64,000 bases of DNA, taken from Cytophagales bacterium. Its GTDB lineage: Bacteria > Bacteroidota > Bacteroidia > Cytophagales > 172606-1. The DNA is taken from assembly GCA_030446715.1 (NCBI GenBank), contig JAUJMU010000002.1:660814-724813 (forward strand). The letters run 5' to 3'. The position numbers and the translations under genes were made by a program. Under the pieces are notes generated by a model. It was not told the DNA's origin, made no database searches, and saw only the letters and a list, made by a program, of their open reading frames with translations. Below are positions 17,604 through 26,787 of this stretch, in pieces; within the stretch, counting starts at the first letter, position 1, and each line of letters begins with the position of its first letter.

Positions 17604-20600
17604 ATGAACCCACTTGCCAAAAAACCAAAACAGGAACTGATCGGTGAGATTGAAGACCTGCGCCAGAAGCTGGCAGAGTATGAAAAACTGCTCAAACCCA
17701 ATTACGCCGAACTGCCGCGCGAAGATCCTGCATCTTTCCGGGCCACGCCCAGCTACGGCCAGCTATTCCGGCAACCCATCCGTCTGCAGGATGTGGAACT
17801 CAATTACCAGAGCATATTCAATACCAGCAACGATTCCATTTTTATTTTTGACCGGTCAGGGCTGATTCTGGACGCCAACCAGAGGGCACTGCACTTTTAC
17901 CAGTACCGCAAGGAAGACCTGGTGGGCCGTCCGGCCGACGCTTTCTGCGAACAGAACGGCTTTCCGTTTGAGCGGCTCCTGCTGCTGCTCGACCGCACCT
18001 GGAAAGGCGAAGATCCCATGTTTGAATGGGAAGGCACCTCCCCGCGCGGCATTTACATCTGTCAGGAAGTCATTCTCAAGAAGGCCATGTATCTTGGCCG
18101 CGAGGCCATCATCTACTACGGCCGCGACATTTCGGAACGGAAAAGAGCCCAGAAGACGCTGGAAGAAAGCGAGTCCAAGTTCCGCATTCTGGCCGACCAC
18201 GCCCCGGTACTGCTGCGCATCACCAACGCCGACAATAAATTTTACTACTTCAGCAAGCAGTGGCTCCAGTTTACGGGCAGCACCCTGAAGAAGGAGCAGG
18301 AAGACGGCTGGCTCAAAAGTATTCATCCCGAAGACCGCGGTCCGATGGAGGAAGAACTGAAATCCGCTTTTGCCAAACGAAAAAACTTTGAGGTAAACTA
18401 CCGGCTCCACCACCGGCAGGGCCATTACTGCTGGATTCACGAAATCGGTACGCCCTACTCCGACGCCGACGGGCAGTTTAAAGGCTACATCACCTCCGCC
18501 ATCGACATTACCGAACGGAAAGCGGCCGAAGAAGCCCGCCACCAGGAAGCCATCCTGCGCGACGCTGAAGAACGCTTCCAGAAAACCCTGGAGCAGGTCA
18601 ATCTGGTGGGGTTCCGGATTGAAAAGGACGAGACCGTTTCATTCTGCAATGATTTTCTGCTCAAGGTCACCGGCTGGACCCGGGAAGAAGTGATCGGCAG
18701 CAATTTCTTTGATCTGTTTGTTGCTCCGGAAGAACGGGAAATCCGGCGGCAGGAATTTTATCAGGCGCTACAGAACGCCGGCTTCTTTGATTATTCGGAG
18801 CGGAGCCTGCTCGGCAAAGACGGCCAGCCCCGCTACATCCAGTTCAGTTCAGTGGTGCTCAGTTCCACCAAAGGAGCCATTACGGCCATTACCCGCATCG
18901 GTGAAGATGTGACCGAAAAGAAAAAGGTAAATATGGCGCTGGCCCGCACCCACGCCCAGTTGCAGGACCTTTTCGACAACGCCAACGACCTGATCCAGAT
19001 CATCTCCCTCAACGGTGACCTGCTGTTTGTGAACCGCGCCTGGAAGGAAAAGCTTGGCTACGACGGTGACGAAATCGAAAAACTGAATCTCCGCGACATT
19101 ATTCATCCGGACCATACCCGCTCCACGCTGCGTAAGTTCAGGAAGATCCTGAAGGGCGAAAAGCTCTTCAAGTTCCAGACCGTATTTGTGAGCAAGGACG
19201 GCAAAAACATCTATCTGGCGGGCAGTGTCAGTTGCCGGTACGAAAACGGCCGGCCCACCGCTTTCCGCTGCATCCTGTACGACACCACCGACCGCATCCG
19301 GGCCGAAAAAGCGCAGAATCTCTATTACAGCATCGCCAGCCTCACGACCAAGAGCGACAACCTGGGTACGCTGTACCAGAACATCCACAAGGAACTGAGC
19401 AAGGTGATAGAGGTGAAAAACTTTTACATCACCCTTTATAATTCCGAGAAAAATTACCTCTACTTTCCCTACTACGTAGATGAGGACTTTGACGGGGAAG
19501 TACGCCTTACGCAGCGGCGGGTGGGGCGCGGCCTCACCGAATACGCCATGTTCTATAACAAGCCGCTGTTTCTGCACGAAGAACAGATCATTCAGCTGGC
19601 CGCCGAACACAACCTTGAACTGTACGGTGCTATTCCGAAAGTATGGCTGGGCGTACCGCTGAAAATCGAAAACCGGATCACCGGTATCATTGCCGTGAAG
19701 TGCTACCGCAGCCGCACCACCTACAGCATCCGCGACCTCGAACTGCTAGACTTTATTTCGGGGCAGATTGCCCTTGCCATTGAGCGAAAGCAGAATGAGG
19801 AGAAACTGCACAAGCAGACGGCCCGGCTCAACGCCATTTTTGAGAGCGGCACCCACCTGATGTGGTCCGTGAACCGGAAAATGCTGCTTACCTCCTTCAA
19901 CCAGAACTACTCAGAATCTATTGAGCAGCAGTACGGTATCCGGCCGGTCACCAACGTGAACATGGACCGGGTACGGACGGAGTTCATGAAAGACCCGAAG
20001 TTTGCCGACTGGGAGCCCCGTTACGCTTCCGCCTTTATGGGCCGCCCCCAGTACTTCGAGACGCTGATCATGGATCAGTCTGGCCGTAAAATCTGGCGGG
20101 AGGTGTACCTGAACCCCATTCTGTCCAAGGACGGCAGCATTGAGGAAGTTTCAGCCATTGCCCACGACATCACCGAGAAGAAACAATCGGAGATCGCCCT
20201 GATTGAGAGTGAACGCAAATTCCGGGACATTTTCGAGTCATTTCAGGACATTTACTACCGCTCCGACCTGAAGGGCCACATCATCATGATCAGCCCGTCG
20301 GCCTACGAAATGAGTGGCTACCAGCCTTCCGAAATCATCGGACGCCGCATCACGGAGCTTTCGAAGGTCGGGGAAAACGGCCAGAAAGTATTCAAGGAAC
20401 TGCTGGAAAACGGAGTAGTGAAAAACTTTGAAGTTCCCTTCCGGACCAAAGACGGCGCTGAAGTGCAGTTTATCCTCAACATCCGCCTCATTTACGGCGA
20501 CAACGGCCAGCCGGTAGCCATCGAAGGCGTGGCCCGCGATATCACCGGACTGAAAAAATCAGCCGAAGAACTGCTCAAAGCCAAGGAAGTAGCCGAAAAG

Positions 20601-22208
20601 TCGCTGAAAGTGAAGGAACGCTTCCTTGCCAACATGAGCCATGAAATCCGGACGCCGATGAATGGCATCATCGGCATGATTGACCTGATCAGCGACACGC
20701 CGCTGCTGCCTAAACAGAAGGAATACGTAAGCACGATCAAGAAGTCTTCGGAAACCCTGCTGCACATTCTCAACGACATTCTGGATCTGTCGAAGATCGA
20801 GGCCGGCAAGATGGAACTGCACAAGGCACCCATGTCGCTGGAAGTAACCATCGAAAAACTGTATGCGCTGTTTTCGCAGCAGGCCGGTGCCAAGCGTAAC
20901 CAGCTGGTATACGACATTGATCCGGAAGTGCCCCAGTTCATCATTGCCGATGAAACGCGGCTGCTGCAGATTTTCTCGAACCTGACCGCCAATGCCATCA
21001 AGTTCACGGAAAACGGCAGCATTACCATTCACGTTTCGCTGGCCGAAAGCCGGGGCAAGCTGAAAAAGATCCGGGTAGAAGTACGCGATACCGGCATCGG
21101 GATTTCGGAGGATAATCTGGCCCTGCTCTTCAATAGTTTCACGCAGGTCGACAGCTCCTCTTCCAAGACCTACGCCGGCACCGGACTGGGACTTTCCATT
21201 TCCAAAGAACTCTCCCGTCTGATGAACGGCGACATCGGTGTCTGGTCAAGGCCCGAAGAAGGCAGCACCTTCTGGTTCACGTTTGAGGCCAAAGAAACCA
21301 CGATCAGTCCGCTGCAGCTGCACCCGGAGGAGGGAAATTTCCGCGAAGGCAGTCACTTTGGCGACCTGAGTCCGTTTATCCTGCTCACCGACGACAACCC
21401 GGTGAACCAGAAGGTGGCCAGTGAAATTCTGCTGAAGGCCGGCTGCAGGCTCGAACTTGCTTCCAATGGCTTCGAAGCCATTGAACGGGTCCGTGATACC
21501 TACTCCGATCCCGGCCGGCAGAAATACGACCTTATTTTCATGGACATTCAGATGCCCGATATGGACGGCGTATCGGCTACCCGGCAGATCCGGGAGCTGG
21601 GCCTGCCGCACCTGCCGCCCATTATCGCCATGACGGCCTATTCCATGCGCGAAGACCGAGAGCGGTTTCTCAACGAAGGCATGGATGATTATATTTCAAA
21701 GCCCATCCGGGCGCATTTGCTCATCCAGAAGGTGAAAGACTGCTTTAGACCGGAGCAGTCGCGGCGGGTGGCCGTGCCACCAGTTGAAATCATTGCCCAA
21801 AACGGCAATGGCACCAACGGGCACGACGACCACCACGGGCTGCAGGTGATCAACATGGAAATTGTGGAGCAACTGAAAAAATACGGCGGCGACGAGATGG
21901 TGGAAAGCTCATTCAATGACTTTGAGGCCGAAGCAACCGAGCAGATAGACGCCTGCATCGAGTCAGCCAAAAATAAAGATTACAATAAAATTTTAAGTAA
22001 TTTGCACACATTGAAGGGCAACGCCGGCACCCTGGGCATTGAGAAAGTAGCCGAATGGGCGCGGCTAACCGAACATAAACTCAAGAATAATAACCTGGCC
22101 GACCTCCCTGCCGACCTCGGTCATCTGCAAAGAGAATTGTACGAATTTCAGAATAGTTACCGTAAACTAATAACCACCTTTAAATGGCTGCACCTAAAAA
22201 AGTGTTGA
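17604..22208 (+). CDS. Multi-PAS hybrid sensor histidine kinase with receiver and Hpt domains
   Basis: Starting at ATG 17604 (MNPLAKKPKQEL) the product has 1534 residues and no membrane segment. After a short coiled coil come about four PAS domains (roughly residues 65-570), a GAF domain (about 585-730) and two more PAS domains (about 740-1000). A kinase core follows (H1013 in NMSHEIRTPMNG, LFSNLTANAIKF-like N box, VRDTGIGIS, GTGLGLS), then a receiver (D1314 in FMDIQMPDMDG) and an Hpt domain (H1468 in NLHTLKGNAGTLG). Every phosphotransfer residue is present, so a complete cytosolic phosphorelay is encoded. The frame is open from TTG 17562 and ATG 17586, but 17604 best matches related kinases. 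Its end overlaps a CheY-like gene. Confidence 0.93.
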   Translation: MNPLAKKPKQELIGEIEDLRQKLAEYEKLLKPNYAELPREDPASFRATPSYGQLFRQPIRLQDVELNYQSIFNTSNDSIFIFDRSGLILDANQRALHFYQYRKEDLVGRPADAFCEQNGFPFERLLLLLDRTWKGEDPMFEWEGTSPRGIYICQEVILKKAMYLGREAIIYYGRDISERKRAQKTLEESESKFRILADHAPVLLRITNADNKFYYFSKQWLQFTGSTLKKEQEDGWLKSIHPEDRGPMEEELKSAFAKRKNFEVNYRLHHRQGHYCWIHEIGTPYSDADGQFKGYITSAIDITERKAAEEARHQEAILRDAEERFQKTLEQVNLVGFRIEKDETVSFCNDFLLKVTGWTREEVIGSNFFDLFVAPEEREIRRQEFYQALQNAGFFDYSERSLLGKDGQPRYIQFSSVVLSSTKGAITAITRIGEDVTEKKKVNMALARTHAQLQDLFDNANDLIQIISLNGDLLFVNRAWKEKLGYDGDEIEKLNLRDIIHPDHTRSTLRKFRKILKGEKLFKFQTVFVSKDGKNIYLAGSVSCRYENGRPTAFRCILYDTTDRIRAEKAQNLYYSIASLTTKSDNLGTLYQNIHKELSKVIEVKNFYITLYNSEKNYLYFPYYVDEDFDGEVRLTQRRVGRGLTEYAMFYNKPLFLHEEQIIQLAAEHNLELYGAIPKVWLGVPLKIENRITGIIAVKCYRSRTTYSIRDLELLDFISGQIALAIERKQNEEKLHKQTARLNAIFESGTHLMWSVNRKMLLTSFNQNYSESIEQQYGIRPVTNVNMDRVRTEFMKDPKFADWEPRYASAFMGRPQYFETLIMDQSGRKIWREVYLNPILSKDGSIEEVSAIAHDITEKKQSEIALIESERKFRDIFESFQDIYYRSDLKGHIIMISPSAYEMSGYQPSEIIGRRITELSKVGENGQKVFKELLENGVVKNFEVPFRTKDGAEVQFILNIRLIYGDNGQPVAIEGVARDITGLKKSAEELLKAKEVAEKSLKVKERFLANMSHEIRTPMNGIIGMIDLISDTPLLPKQKEYVSTIKKSSETLLHILNDILDLSKIEAGKMELHKAPMSLEVTIEKLYALFSQQAGAKRNQLVYDIDPEVPQFIIADETRLLQIFSNLTANAIKFTENGSITIHVSLAESRGKLKKIRVEVRDTGIGISEDNLALLFNSFTQVDSSSSKTYAGTGLGLSISKELSRLMNGDIGVWSRPEEGSTFWFTFEAKETTISPLQLHPEEGNFREGSHFGDLSPFILLTDDNPVNQKVASEILLKAGCRLELASNGFEAIERVRDTYSDPGRQKYDLIFMDIQMPDMDGVSATRQIRELGLPHLPPIIAMTAYSMREDRERFLNEGMDDYISKPIRAHLLIQKVKDCFRPEQSRRVAVPPVEIIAQNGNGTNGHDDHHGLQVINMEIVEQLKKYGGDEMVESSFNDFEAEATEQIDACIESAKNKDYNKILSNLHTLKGNAGTLGIEKVAEWARLTEHKLKNNNLADLPADLGHLQRELYEFQNSYRKLITTFKWLHLKKC

Positions 22209-22567
22209 TTGCTGAAGATAGTTCTGTTATTCAAAATCTGACCAAAAAAATCCTTCAGTTCCAGAACTTCGAGATATCTTCCGTGAAAAACGGAGAGCAG
22301 GTACTGCAGGCGCTGGAAAAGGAACCATTCGATATTATTCTGCTGGACATCAACATGCCCGTAATGGACGGAATGGAATGTGCCAGACAGGTCCGGTCAC
22401 TGCCTGATCCGGCAAAGGCCGGAATTCCGATTGTGGCCATCACCGGCAACGCCCGCAACTATTCGATGGAAGATTTTAAATCCGTTGGCATCGACGAGTA
22501 CCTGCAGAAGCCCCTCAATTTTGACAACCTGGTTGACGTGGTCAAAAAGCTTACCGGTACCGTCTGA
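22184..22567 (+). CDS. CheY-like single-domain response regulator
   Basis: The 127-residue protein is a bare receiver: acidic site IAEDSS near residue 10, acceptor D55 in LLDINMPVMDG, ITGNA as the conserved Thr region and LQKPL as the lysine. The start codon lies 25 bases inside the end of the hybrid kinase gene in another frame, so the two are translationally linked. It is the obvious acceptor of phosphate from the Hpt domain. There is no output domain, so it acts by protein contact or as a phosphate sink. Confidence 0.93.
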   Translation: MAAPKKVLIAEDSSVIQNLTKKILQFQNFEISSVKNGEQVLQALEKEPFDIILLDINMPVMDGMECARQVRSLPDPAKAGIPIVAITGNARNYSMEDFKSVGIDEYLQKPLNFDNLVDVVKKLTGTV

Positions 22568-22586
22568 CCTCATTAAAGGCAATCCG

Positions 22587-22652
22587 AGTGATCAGCACCC
22601 GGGAGAAAAGGCGTTAAATCCTTTCTCTTTCGCTCTCCTGATCACTTTTTTT
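22587..22652 (+). terminator. Terminator after the kinase-receiver operon
   Basis: AGTGATCAG (22587-22595) pairs with CTGATCACT (22638-22646), with further pairing inside (GGGAGAAAAGG with CCTTTCTC), and a run of seven T ends at 22652. It separates the signalling pair from the gene at 22657, which it nearly touches. Confidence 0.8.
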
Positions 22653-22656
22653 ATGT

Positions 22657-22929
22657 ATGAAAAACACGCCTCATTTTCTTTCGCGACTGGAAGACATCTT
22701 CGCCGAGTCAGACTACATGCTCCGGTATGAAAAGGGCAACTTCAAAGCCGGGTGGTGTCTGCTCAGAAATACCAAAGTAGTGGTGGTGAATAAATACTTC
22801 ACGACCGAAGGAAAAATCAACTGCCTGACTGAGATTTTGCGGACCATCCCACTGGATACCGATGGTCTGGCAGACCGGAGCCGCAAGCTCTACCAGGAAG
22901 TCACCGGAAAAGTAACCGTAACCGGTTGA
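22657..22929 (+). CDS. Conserved small protein, unknown function
   Basis: The 90-residue product is soluble and has the pattern YMLRYEKGNFKAGWCLLRNTKVVVVNKYF followed by LTEILRTIPLD. It looks like a compact alpha/beta domain that is common as a hypothetical protein in Bacteroidota; I know no assigned role. It starts only four bases after the T run of the preceding terminator and lies 48 bases before the MBL hydrolase gene, with which it may be transcribed. Confidence 0.75.
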   Translation: MKNTPHFLSRLEDIFAESDYMLRYEKGNFKAGWCLLRNTKVVVVNKYFTTEGKINCLTEILRTIPLDTDGLADRSRKLYQEVTGKVTVTG

Positions 22930-22977
22930 CGGGCCGGGCAGGCATCCGAACCCCTTACCTACTGAACGAAACTTTGC

Positions 22978-23739
22978 ATGATCGTTACCTTTCTCGGCAC
23001 AGGCACCTCACAGGGAGTACCCGTTATTGCGTGTGACTGCGAGGTATGCCGGTCTCTTGACTTCCGCGATAAGCGTTTACGCGTGTCGGTTCACCTACAG
23101 ATTGGCAGCAAGAGCCTGATTGTTGACTCCGGGCCCGACTTCCGGCAGCAGGTGCTGCGCGAACGGATCAAGACGCTGGACGCGCTTCTGTTCACCCACG
23201 AACACAAGGACCATACGGCCGGCATGGATGACATCCGGGCCTTCAACTTCCGGCAGGGCAAGGCAATGCCCCTGTTTGCCCGCCCAACGGTAATCGAACA
23301 GCTCAAGCAGGAATTTGCCTACATTTTCACCGAGCATCATTACCCGGGCATTCCCCGGGTAGAGCTCAACCCCATCAGCAACAGTGCCTTCTACTTTGAA
23401 GATATTAAAGTGATTCCGGTTGAGGTGCTGCATTACCGCCTGCCGGTATATGGTTTCCGGATCGGCGATTTTACTTATATCACTGATGCCAATTTTATTG
23501 CCGAGGAAGAGCTGGAAAAAGTCAGGGGCTCCCGGGTAATCGTGCTGAACGCCCTCCGTCAGGAGTCGCATATTTCTCATTTTACCCTCCGGCAGGCCCT
23601 GGACCTGATTGACCGGCTGCAACCCGAACAAGCTTATCTTACGCACATCAGTCACCAGATGGGCCGTCATGCCGAAGTAGATAAGCTACTCCCACCCAAC
23701 GTGCATTTGGCTTACGATGGGCTGAAAATTGAGATTTGA
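22978..23739 (+). CDS. MBL-fold metal-dependent hydrolase (PhnP/RNase Z-like)
   Basis: The 253-residue protein shows the N-terminal FLGTGTSQGVPV motif, followed by CDCEVCRSLD, which resembles the zinc-binding cysteines of PhnP-type enzymes. The catalytic metal motif is THEHKDHTAGMDD, with a later TDAN aspartate and a terminal THISHQMGRH. This places it in the PhnP/RNase Z branch, which cleaves phosphodiesters. The physiological substrate in Bacteroidota is not known to me. A terminator follows 75 bases downstream. Confidence 0.88.
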   Translation: MIVTFLGTGTSQGVPVIACDCEVCRSLDFRDKRLRVSVHLQIGSKSLIVDSGPDFRQQVLRERIKTLDALLFTHEHKDHTAGMDDIRAFNFRQGKAMPLFARPTVIEQLKQEFAYIFTEHHYPGIPRVELNPISNSAFYFEDIKVIPVEVLHYRLPVYGFRIGDFTYITDANFIAEEELEKVRGSRVIVLNALRQESHISHFTLRQALDLIDRLQPEQAYLTHISHQMGRHAEVDKLLPPNVHLAYDGLKIEI

Positions 23740-23814
23740 GCAGGAATGGATACCTGTTGGTCGCCAAAACGGAAGCCGCCCACTGAAAAAGATTATTACC
23801 AGGCAATTATCTGC

Positions 23815-23852
23815 AAGCTACCTGACTGGCAATCAATCAGGTAGCTTTTTTA
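23815..23852 (+). terminator. Terminator after the MBL hydrolase gene
   Basis: AAGCTACCTGA (23815-23825) pairs perfectly with TCAGGTAGCTT (23837-23847) and is followed by T residues. Confidence 0.85.
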
Positions 23853-23980
23853 TTGCGGCAGCTACGCTCTCAATCAGACACGTGTAGGTTAGGAAGCAGA
23901 ATGCTTATTTACAATGGAGTTGAAAACCGCTTAATTCGCTTACTCTTTTTTATAATAATTTCTTCCAAATATTGAATATT

Positions 23981-24304
23981 ATGGCTATACAGAAACAAAT
24001 TTGCTCATTGGCCGAAATAGCCCGCAAGTGTCTTTCTGATCTCAAATCCGTAAAGGGAGGTGAGTTTGACATGATCAGGTGGATGAGTTATATGTCTTTT
24101 GAGTCCAAGATCACGGAAGTAGAAAGAGCTCTTGAATCCTATAACGCCAAGCTGCAGGAAGCCGAAAATGCGCGTCGGGTTTTTGAAAACAAACAAACTG
24201 AGCTGGAAGAACTGGCCCGTCAGTTTCTGCCGGCAGCTGATCCGGCTCAGACCCCCACCCTGGCTGCTGAGACGGTAAAGCCCCAGTTGCAAAAAGTCAG
24301 GTAG
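23981..24304 (+). CDS. Small coiled-coil protein, unknown function
   Basis: From ATG 23981 the product has 107 residues. The middle (about 35-80) is strongly helical and charged, with heptad-like spacing (SKITEVERALESYNAKLQEA, then ENKQTELEELARQF), so a coiled-coil dimer is likely. No signal peptide or membrane segment is present. The frame extends three codons upstream to a TTG, but the ATG is the better start. It stands alone and ends in front of a bidirectional terminator. The family is not recognised. Confidence 0.65.
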   Translation: MAIQKQICSLAEIARKCLSDLKSVKGGEFDMIRWMSYMSFESKITEVERALESYNAKLQEAENARRVFENKQTELEELARQFLPAADPAQTPTLAAETVKPQLQKVR

Positions 24305-24331
24305 CCTCTTCCGGCTGCCATTCAGTTCTTC

Positions 24332-24380
24332 CCCCAAACAGAGAGGCTGCCCGACCATCGGGCAGCCTCTCTGTTTGGGG
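24332..24380. terminator. Bidirectional terminator between converging genes
   Basis: A perfect 23-bp stem (24332-24354 with 24358-24380) has a three-base loop. It separates the plus-strand gene ending at 24304 from the minus-strand gene ending at 24428 and can serve both. Flanking T runs are weak. Confidence 0.75.
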
Positions 24381-24427
24381 TTAAGGGTGCAGATTTCTCT
24401 CCTGCACGGGTGTATTCACCGGGCTGC

Positions 24428-24652
24428 TCACATGGGATCGGCACGCTGGATCAGCCGGATCAGCAGTTCATGCTGGTCGCCGTCCTCATCGACAAGCGTA
24501 AACAGCACGGAAGGGTTATCCAGCTGGCTGTCCACTTCCACACCAGTGATCTGGTAGCCGGTAGCTTTCTCCTGTATCTGGTCTTTCAGGCCGGAAATGA
24601 TTTTGGCAAATTCCACTTCTATTGCACTCGGGTTGTACTGGGTTGTTTTCAT
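24428..24652 (-). CDS. Small conserved protein (74 aa)
   Basis: From ATG 24652 the product is 74 residues: MKTTQYNPSAIEVEFAKII, then a strand-rich half with NPSVLFTLVDEDGDQHELLIRLIQR. I recall similar short proteins with a TTxYNPS start in Cytophagales, without assigned function. An alternative start at 24769 overlaps the stop of the upstream lipoprotein gene as ATGA and would add 39 residues. That overlap is a classic coupling signal, but the added sequence is Pro/Arg-rich and less protein-like. It is the last gene of a four-gene minus-strand operon. Confidence 0.65.
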   Translation of the reverse strand: MKTTQYNPSAIEVEFAKIISGLKDQIQEKATGYQITGVEVDSQLDNPSVLFTLVDEDGDQHELLIRLIQRADPM

Positions 24653-24765
24653 ACCTGTGTATTCGGATTTGGCCGGTAATCTTATCGGAGTACGGGCAGT
24701 GCCTACTCCGGGCAATATATATTTATCCCCGCATCTCTCCAACGGCGGAGCTTTTTTCTCAGAAG

Positions 24766-25185
24766 TCATTCGGGCCGGCCCGTATTGTACAGCACCTCCG
24801 TAACCAGGCCAATGGCGCTGAACCGGAGCACAACCGTCCGGGCACGTGATGCTTCCGACTTCCCCTGGCATTGAGAACCCGGCTCCATGAAATAAATGTA
24901 AAACTTCTGGTTCCGCTGATAGAGCCGCTGAAAATCAGGCTTACCGAGAAGGTTGATTACCTGAGCCTGCGTGGAGCCCTTCAGCTCCAACCGGATTTTA
25001 TCAAACTGCCCGCGCAGTTGCTGCCGCTTGCCCCCGCAGCCGAGGCGGTCATTTTTCCATACGCCGGAATTAAATTCAGCGAATTTGCCGGCAGACTGGC
25101 AGCCACTCAGGAGGGCGGCCAGCAATGTCGCCACTAGCGGCAACCCGATACGGAATCTGCAGGAACTACGCGAGGCTATTTTCAT
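24766..25185 (-). CDS. BamE/SmpA-like lipoprotein
   Basis: Starting at ATG 25185 the product has 139 residues with a lipoprotein signal (LLAALLSGC). The mature part carries IRLELKGSTQAQVINLLGKPDF and YIYFMEPGSQC, which is the strand-helix pattern of SmpA/OmlA/BamE domains (usually KGMTKAQVLELLGKP). Such lipoproteins sit at the inner face of the outer membrane. The open frame upstream of 25185 is basic and overlaps the TPR gene's end, so the later start is chosen. The gap to the TPR gene is 22 bases. Confidence 0.75.
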   Translation of the reverse strand: MKIASRSSCRFRIGLPLVATLLAALLSGCQSAGKFAEFNSGVWKNDRLGCGGKRQQLRGQFDKIRLELKGSTQAQVINLLGKPDFQRLYQRNQKFYIYFMEPGSQCQGKSEASRARTVVLRFSAIGLVTEVLYNTGRPE

Positions 25186-25207
25186 GTCCGGGTCTGATCG
25201 TACTGGG

Positions 25208-25957
25208 TTAATTCTGCTCCTGACAATAGGTGCGGATGGCATCTTTGGCTTCCGGGTACCCGAACCGGTCAGCCTGCTGCAGGCTTGCGCACCCCTGCTG
25301 AAGTTCTTTTGTGACAATCTGAGCCATGCCCAGGCTATAAAATCCCTTGGCGTACCGACCGTTTATCTGTACGCTTTGCCGGAAATCGGCAATGGCACCG
25401 GCAAAATCAGTGAGGCGCACCTTCACGGTACCCCGGTTGTAGTAATAATCAGGATTACGCGGATTGAGCAGAATTGCCTTGTCAAAATCCTGCAGGGCCT
25501 CCCTGAACTGATTGCTTTCAAAATGCACGTAGCCCCGGTCGAAATACAGGTCGGCCGAATCGGGTTGCAGACGGATGGCTTCTGTATAGTCTTTTACCGC
25601 CCCCGGCAAGTCCCGCTGGGCGGTTCTGGCCCTTGCCCGGTTATAGTAAGGTTTGTAAAAATCGGGGCGCAGTTCAATGGCGCGGTTGTAGTCGAGTTGG
25701 GCATCTTTGTACTGCTTCAGTTCAAAATGCGCGACGCCACGGGCATTCAGGGCCTCTGCATTAGCTGCATCTTTTTCAACCGCCTTGTCCAGAAACTCCA
25801 GTGCCTCCGAAAACTTCCCTTCCCGCATCAGGTGCCGGCCTCTTTCCAGAAATGCTTCCGAAGATTGCGAACAGGCCGCCAGCAGGCAGACCAGTAAAAG
25901 ATATTTATAACCAGAAGATGAAAAAGGGATAACTGTTTTTATGGCCCGCATATGCAT
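25208..25957 (-). CDS. TPR-repeat lipoprotein
   Basis: The 249-residue protein has a lipoprotein signal peptide (LLVCLLAAC) and then about five or six tetratricopeptide repeats, such as AEALNARGVAHFELKQYKDA, YNRARARTAQRDLPGAVKDY and YYNRGTVKVRLTDFAGAIAD. The repeats form a protein-binding superhelix in the periplasm. Its start codon shares one base with the stop of the TrpF-like gene (TAATG), so the two are translationally coupled. The partner is unknown, but the neighbouring BamE-like lipoprotein suggests an envelope role. Confidence 0.9.
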   Translation of the reverse strand: MHMRAIKTVIPFSSSGYKYLLLVCLLAACSQSSEAFLERGRHLMREGKFSEALEFLDKAVEKDAANAEALNARGVAHFELKQYKDAQLDYNRAIELRPDFYKPYYNRARARTAQRDLPGAVKDYTEAIRLQPDSADLYFDRGYVHFESNQFREALQDFDKAILLNPRNPDYYYNRGTVKVRLTDFAGAIADFRQSVQINGRYAKGFYSLGMAQIVTKELQQGCASLQQADRFGYPEAKDAIRTYCQEQN

Positions 25958-26580
25958 TAATCTGTGTCTTCAAGTGCTTCCAGTACGTCAGCCAGTGCCC
26001 CAAAGTCTTTGTAGCCCGGCCGTATTTCTTCGCTTCCTTTCAGGGCAACCCCTTTGGCTCCGGTCTGCTCCAGAACATCGCCGGCCGTACCAGGTTCTAT
26101 TCCAAAACCAAGCAGAACCGGATATTGTTCGGCAATTTCCCGGATTGCACTGAGGGTGCTGCCGGTCATGCTTTCGTCTTCTGCCTCCAGCAGAAACCAG
26201 GATACATGAGGCGCAACCGGGCCGTAGACGGCAAAAAACTGACTGGCGGAACCAATCTCCGGCCAGTCGACCCGGCAGATCAGTGGCAACTGGTAGTGCA
26301 GTAGTCCTTGCCAGTCCGAAGTGTGACTCACCTGCAGCCAGTCCAGCTGGTAGTTATGCAGCAACTGCGTCAGGTTCACGCTGTCGGCGTCGGCAATTTC
26401 GCCCACAAATTGTACCCCGGCTACCCATCCGGCAATGGCCTGGTACGCTTCGGGCCGGACGTACCCGGATAGAGCCTCATCCACGGGAAAACCCAGCAGG
26501 TCTACACCCATTCCGGCGCAATAGCGGGCATCACTTAAATTGGTAATGTTGCCCACCTTCACAAAACATTTGAGCGGCAT
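25957..26580 (-). CDS. TrpF-like barrel protein lacking the catalytic cysteine
   Basis: The 207-residue product aligns by eye with phosphoribosylanthranilate isomerase. FVKVGNITNLSDARYCAGMGVDLLGF corresponds to the TrpF opening KxCGITxxxDA...GAD.LGF, and GFGIEPGTAGDVLEQTGAKGVALKG to the phosphate-binding end. The normal catalytic Cys of KxCG is replaced (KVGN), and I cannot find the usual catalytic Asp region. It is not in a trp operon. It probably belongs to a TrpF-derived Bacteroidota group with another role. ATG 26580 is chosen because the upstream open frame is not family-like. It heads the operon with the TPR and BamE-like lipoproteins. Confidence 0.8.
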   Translation of the reverse strand: MPLKCFVKVGNITNLSDARYCAGMGVDLLGFPVDEALSGYVRPEAYQAIAGWVAGVQFVGEIADADSVNLTQLLHNYQLDWLQVSHTSDWQGLLHYQLPLICRVDWPEIGSASQFFAVYGPVAPHVSWFLLEAEDESMTGSTLSAIREIAEQYPVLLGFGIEPGTAGDVLEQTGAKGVALKGSEEIRPGYKDFGALADVLEALEDTD

Positions 26581-26787
26581 GTATAAGGAGTTGAATAGTG
26601 GTTGGTGCAGCCATATTTCAGGCTGAGGGCCGCAAGTCAGGAGATTTTGGGCGGGTTGTACCGAAACAGGTGCACTGCCCAAAAAGCCTGTCCAAAAACC
26701 ATTGGACGAAACAGTCTAACGGAGCAAACTGACCCGGTCCGGAAGGCAACTGCTGTTGGCTATCTCCTGAACGGAAAGATGGCGGAT

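Noticed and set aside
18849..19610. 253-codon minus-strand frame inside the hybrid kinase gene
   Set aside because: Antisense shadow of PAS and GAF domains with clear conservation on the plus strand.
24971..25897. 308-codon plus-strand frame opposite the TPR and BamE-like genes
   Set aside because: The minus-strand lipoproteins have signal peptides and domain repeats; the opposite frame is an artefact.
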